From: JABEVB01 sp049965775
Lineage (GTDB): Bacteria; Planctomycetota; Phycisphaerae; WQYP01
Assembly (NCBI GenBank): GCA_049965775.1
Contig: JBMFVX010000159.1
Location: 1 to 5,911, forward strand
Direction of reading: 5' to 3'
Length of the DNA: 5,911 bases
Shown piece by piece: positions 5,829-5,911 of the stretch (position 1 is its first letter; every line of letters begins with the position of its first letter). A program made the position numbers and the translations under genes. Below the pieces are notes generated by a model. It was not told the origin of the DNA. It saw only the letters and a list, made by a program, of their open reading frames with translations, and made no database searches.

Positions 5829-5911
5829 ATGGCCAAAGCACGCAAGGCGACCGATGTCGGCGGTTCCAGCCCTCTTGGCTTTGAGGCTACCCTCTGGGCT
5901 GCCGCCGACAA
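5829..5911 (+). CDS. Type I R-M DNA methyltransferase subunit HsdM, N-terminus (partial)
   Basis: Only the first 27 codons lie in the window. After a short variable leader the sequence reads SSPLGFEATLWAAAD (residues 13-27). I recognise LGFEATLWAAAD as the conserved opening of HsdM (N6-adenine methyltransferase) proteins of type I restriction-modification systems, where it starts the helical N-terminal domain ahead of the catalytic region. The ATG at 5829 has AAGGAG (5818-5823) five bases upstream, an excellent site. An ATG at 5825 is out of frame. In the family, HsdM works with specificity subunit HsdS to methylate both strands of a split recognition site, and with HsdR to cut unmodified DNA; hsdS and hsdR would be expected to the right. 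Catalytic motifs (GxGxxG-like SAM site, NPPF) lie outside the window. The identification is from the N-terminus alone. Confidence 0.8.
   Translation, partial: MAKARKATDVGGSSPLGFEATLWAAAD

Noticed and set aside
5525..5884. Plus-strand open frame of 119 codons across the intergenic region into hsdM
   Set aside because: It is out of frame with the recognisable HsdM N-terminus, has no ribosome binding site, and reads as random GC-rich sequence.
1..5911. CRISPR array, tRNA, rRNA, transposase or IS ends
   Set aside because: No repeat-spacer periodicity, no tRNA or rRNA-like sequence, and no transposase-like protein or paired terminal repeats were seen on either strand.

Overview
The window looks like a piece of a bacterial chromosome from a Gram-negative-type cell with a PEP-CTERM/exosortase surface-sorting system. 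The PEP-CTERM tail at the left edge has the short form common in Planctomycetes, especially Phycisphaerae-like genomes. The transporter genes are moderately GC-rich, and the binding protein has a plain signal peptide rather than a lipobox. The taxon is an inference; no rRNA or other phylogenetic marker is present.

Layout, left to right. (1) 1-427: the 3' part of a plus-strand gene for a PEP-CTERM surface or exported protein. It has no credible start, and all three plus frames are closed upstream, so the gene is truncated, frameshifted or joined to unrelated sequence near positions 105-123. (2) 478-518: a strong intrinsic terminator for that gene. (3) 519-687: a noncoding gap between converging genes, holding one clear hairpin at 549-576. 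(4) 688-5491, minus strand: a complete four-gene ABC importer operon in the order binding protein (5491-4442), double-domain ATPase (4386-2860), permease 1 (2860-1691), permease 2 (1668-688). This is the BMP/PnrA purine-nucleoside uptake family, with the same gene order as yufN-O-P-Q and bmpA-nupABC type systems. (5) 5492-5828: a divergent regulatory region of about 337 bp. (6) 5829-5911, plus strand: the first 27 codons of a type I restriction-modification methyltransferase subunit (HsdM), cut by the window edge.

The four transporter genes should act as one machine. The periplasmic BMP protein captures a nucleoside, two different RbsC/NupB-type permeases form the channel, and one tandem-NBD ATPase powers it with one canonical and one degenerate ATP site. 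Tight spacing (55 nt, a 1-nt TAATG overlap, 22 nt) indicates a single transcript. A sigma70-like promoter (TTGGAT-N17-ATAATA) lies about 32 nt upstream of the preferred start of the binding-protein gene. It is overlapped by a 23-bp near-perfect dyad (10 of 11 pairs) that looks like a repressor operator. The divergent hsdM gene has its own promoter-like element (TTGCCC-N17-TATCAT). An 18-bp perfect palindrome lies between the two promoters.

I do not see a new multi-gene system here. The protein-coding content is a recognisable nutrient importer beside the edge of a type I R-M locus. The least explained signals are the regulatory dyads in the divergent region, the hairpin at 549-576, and the damaged or chimeric left edge.
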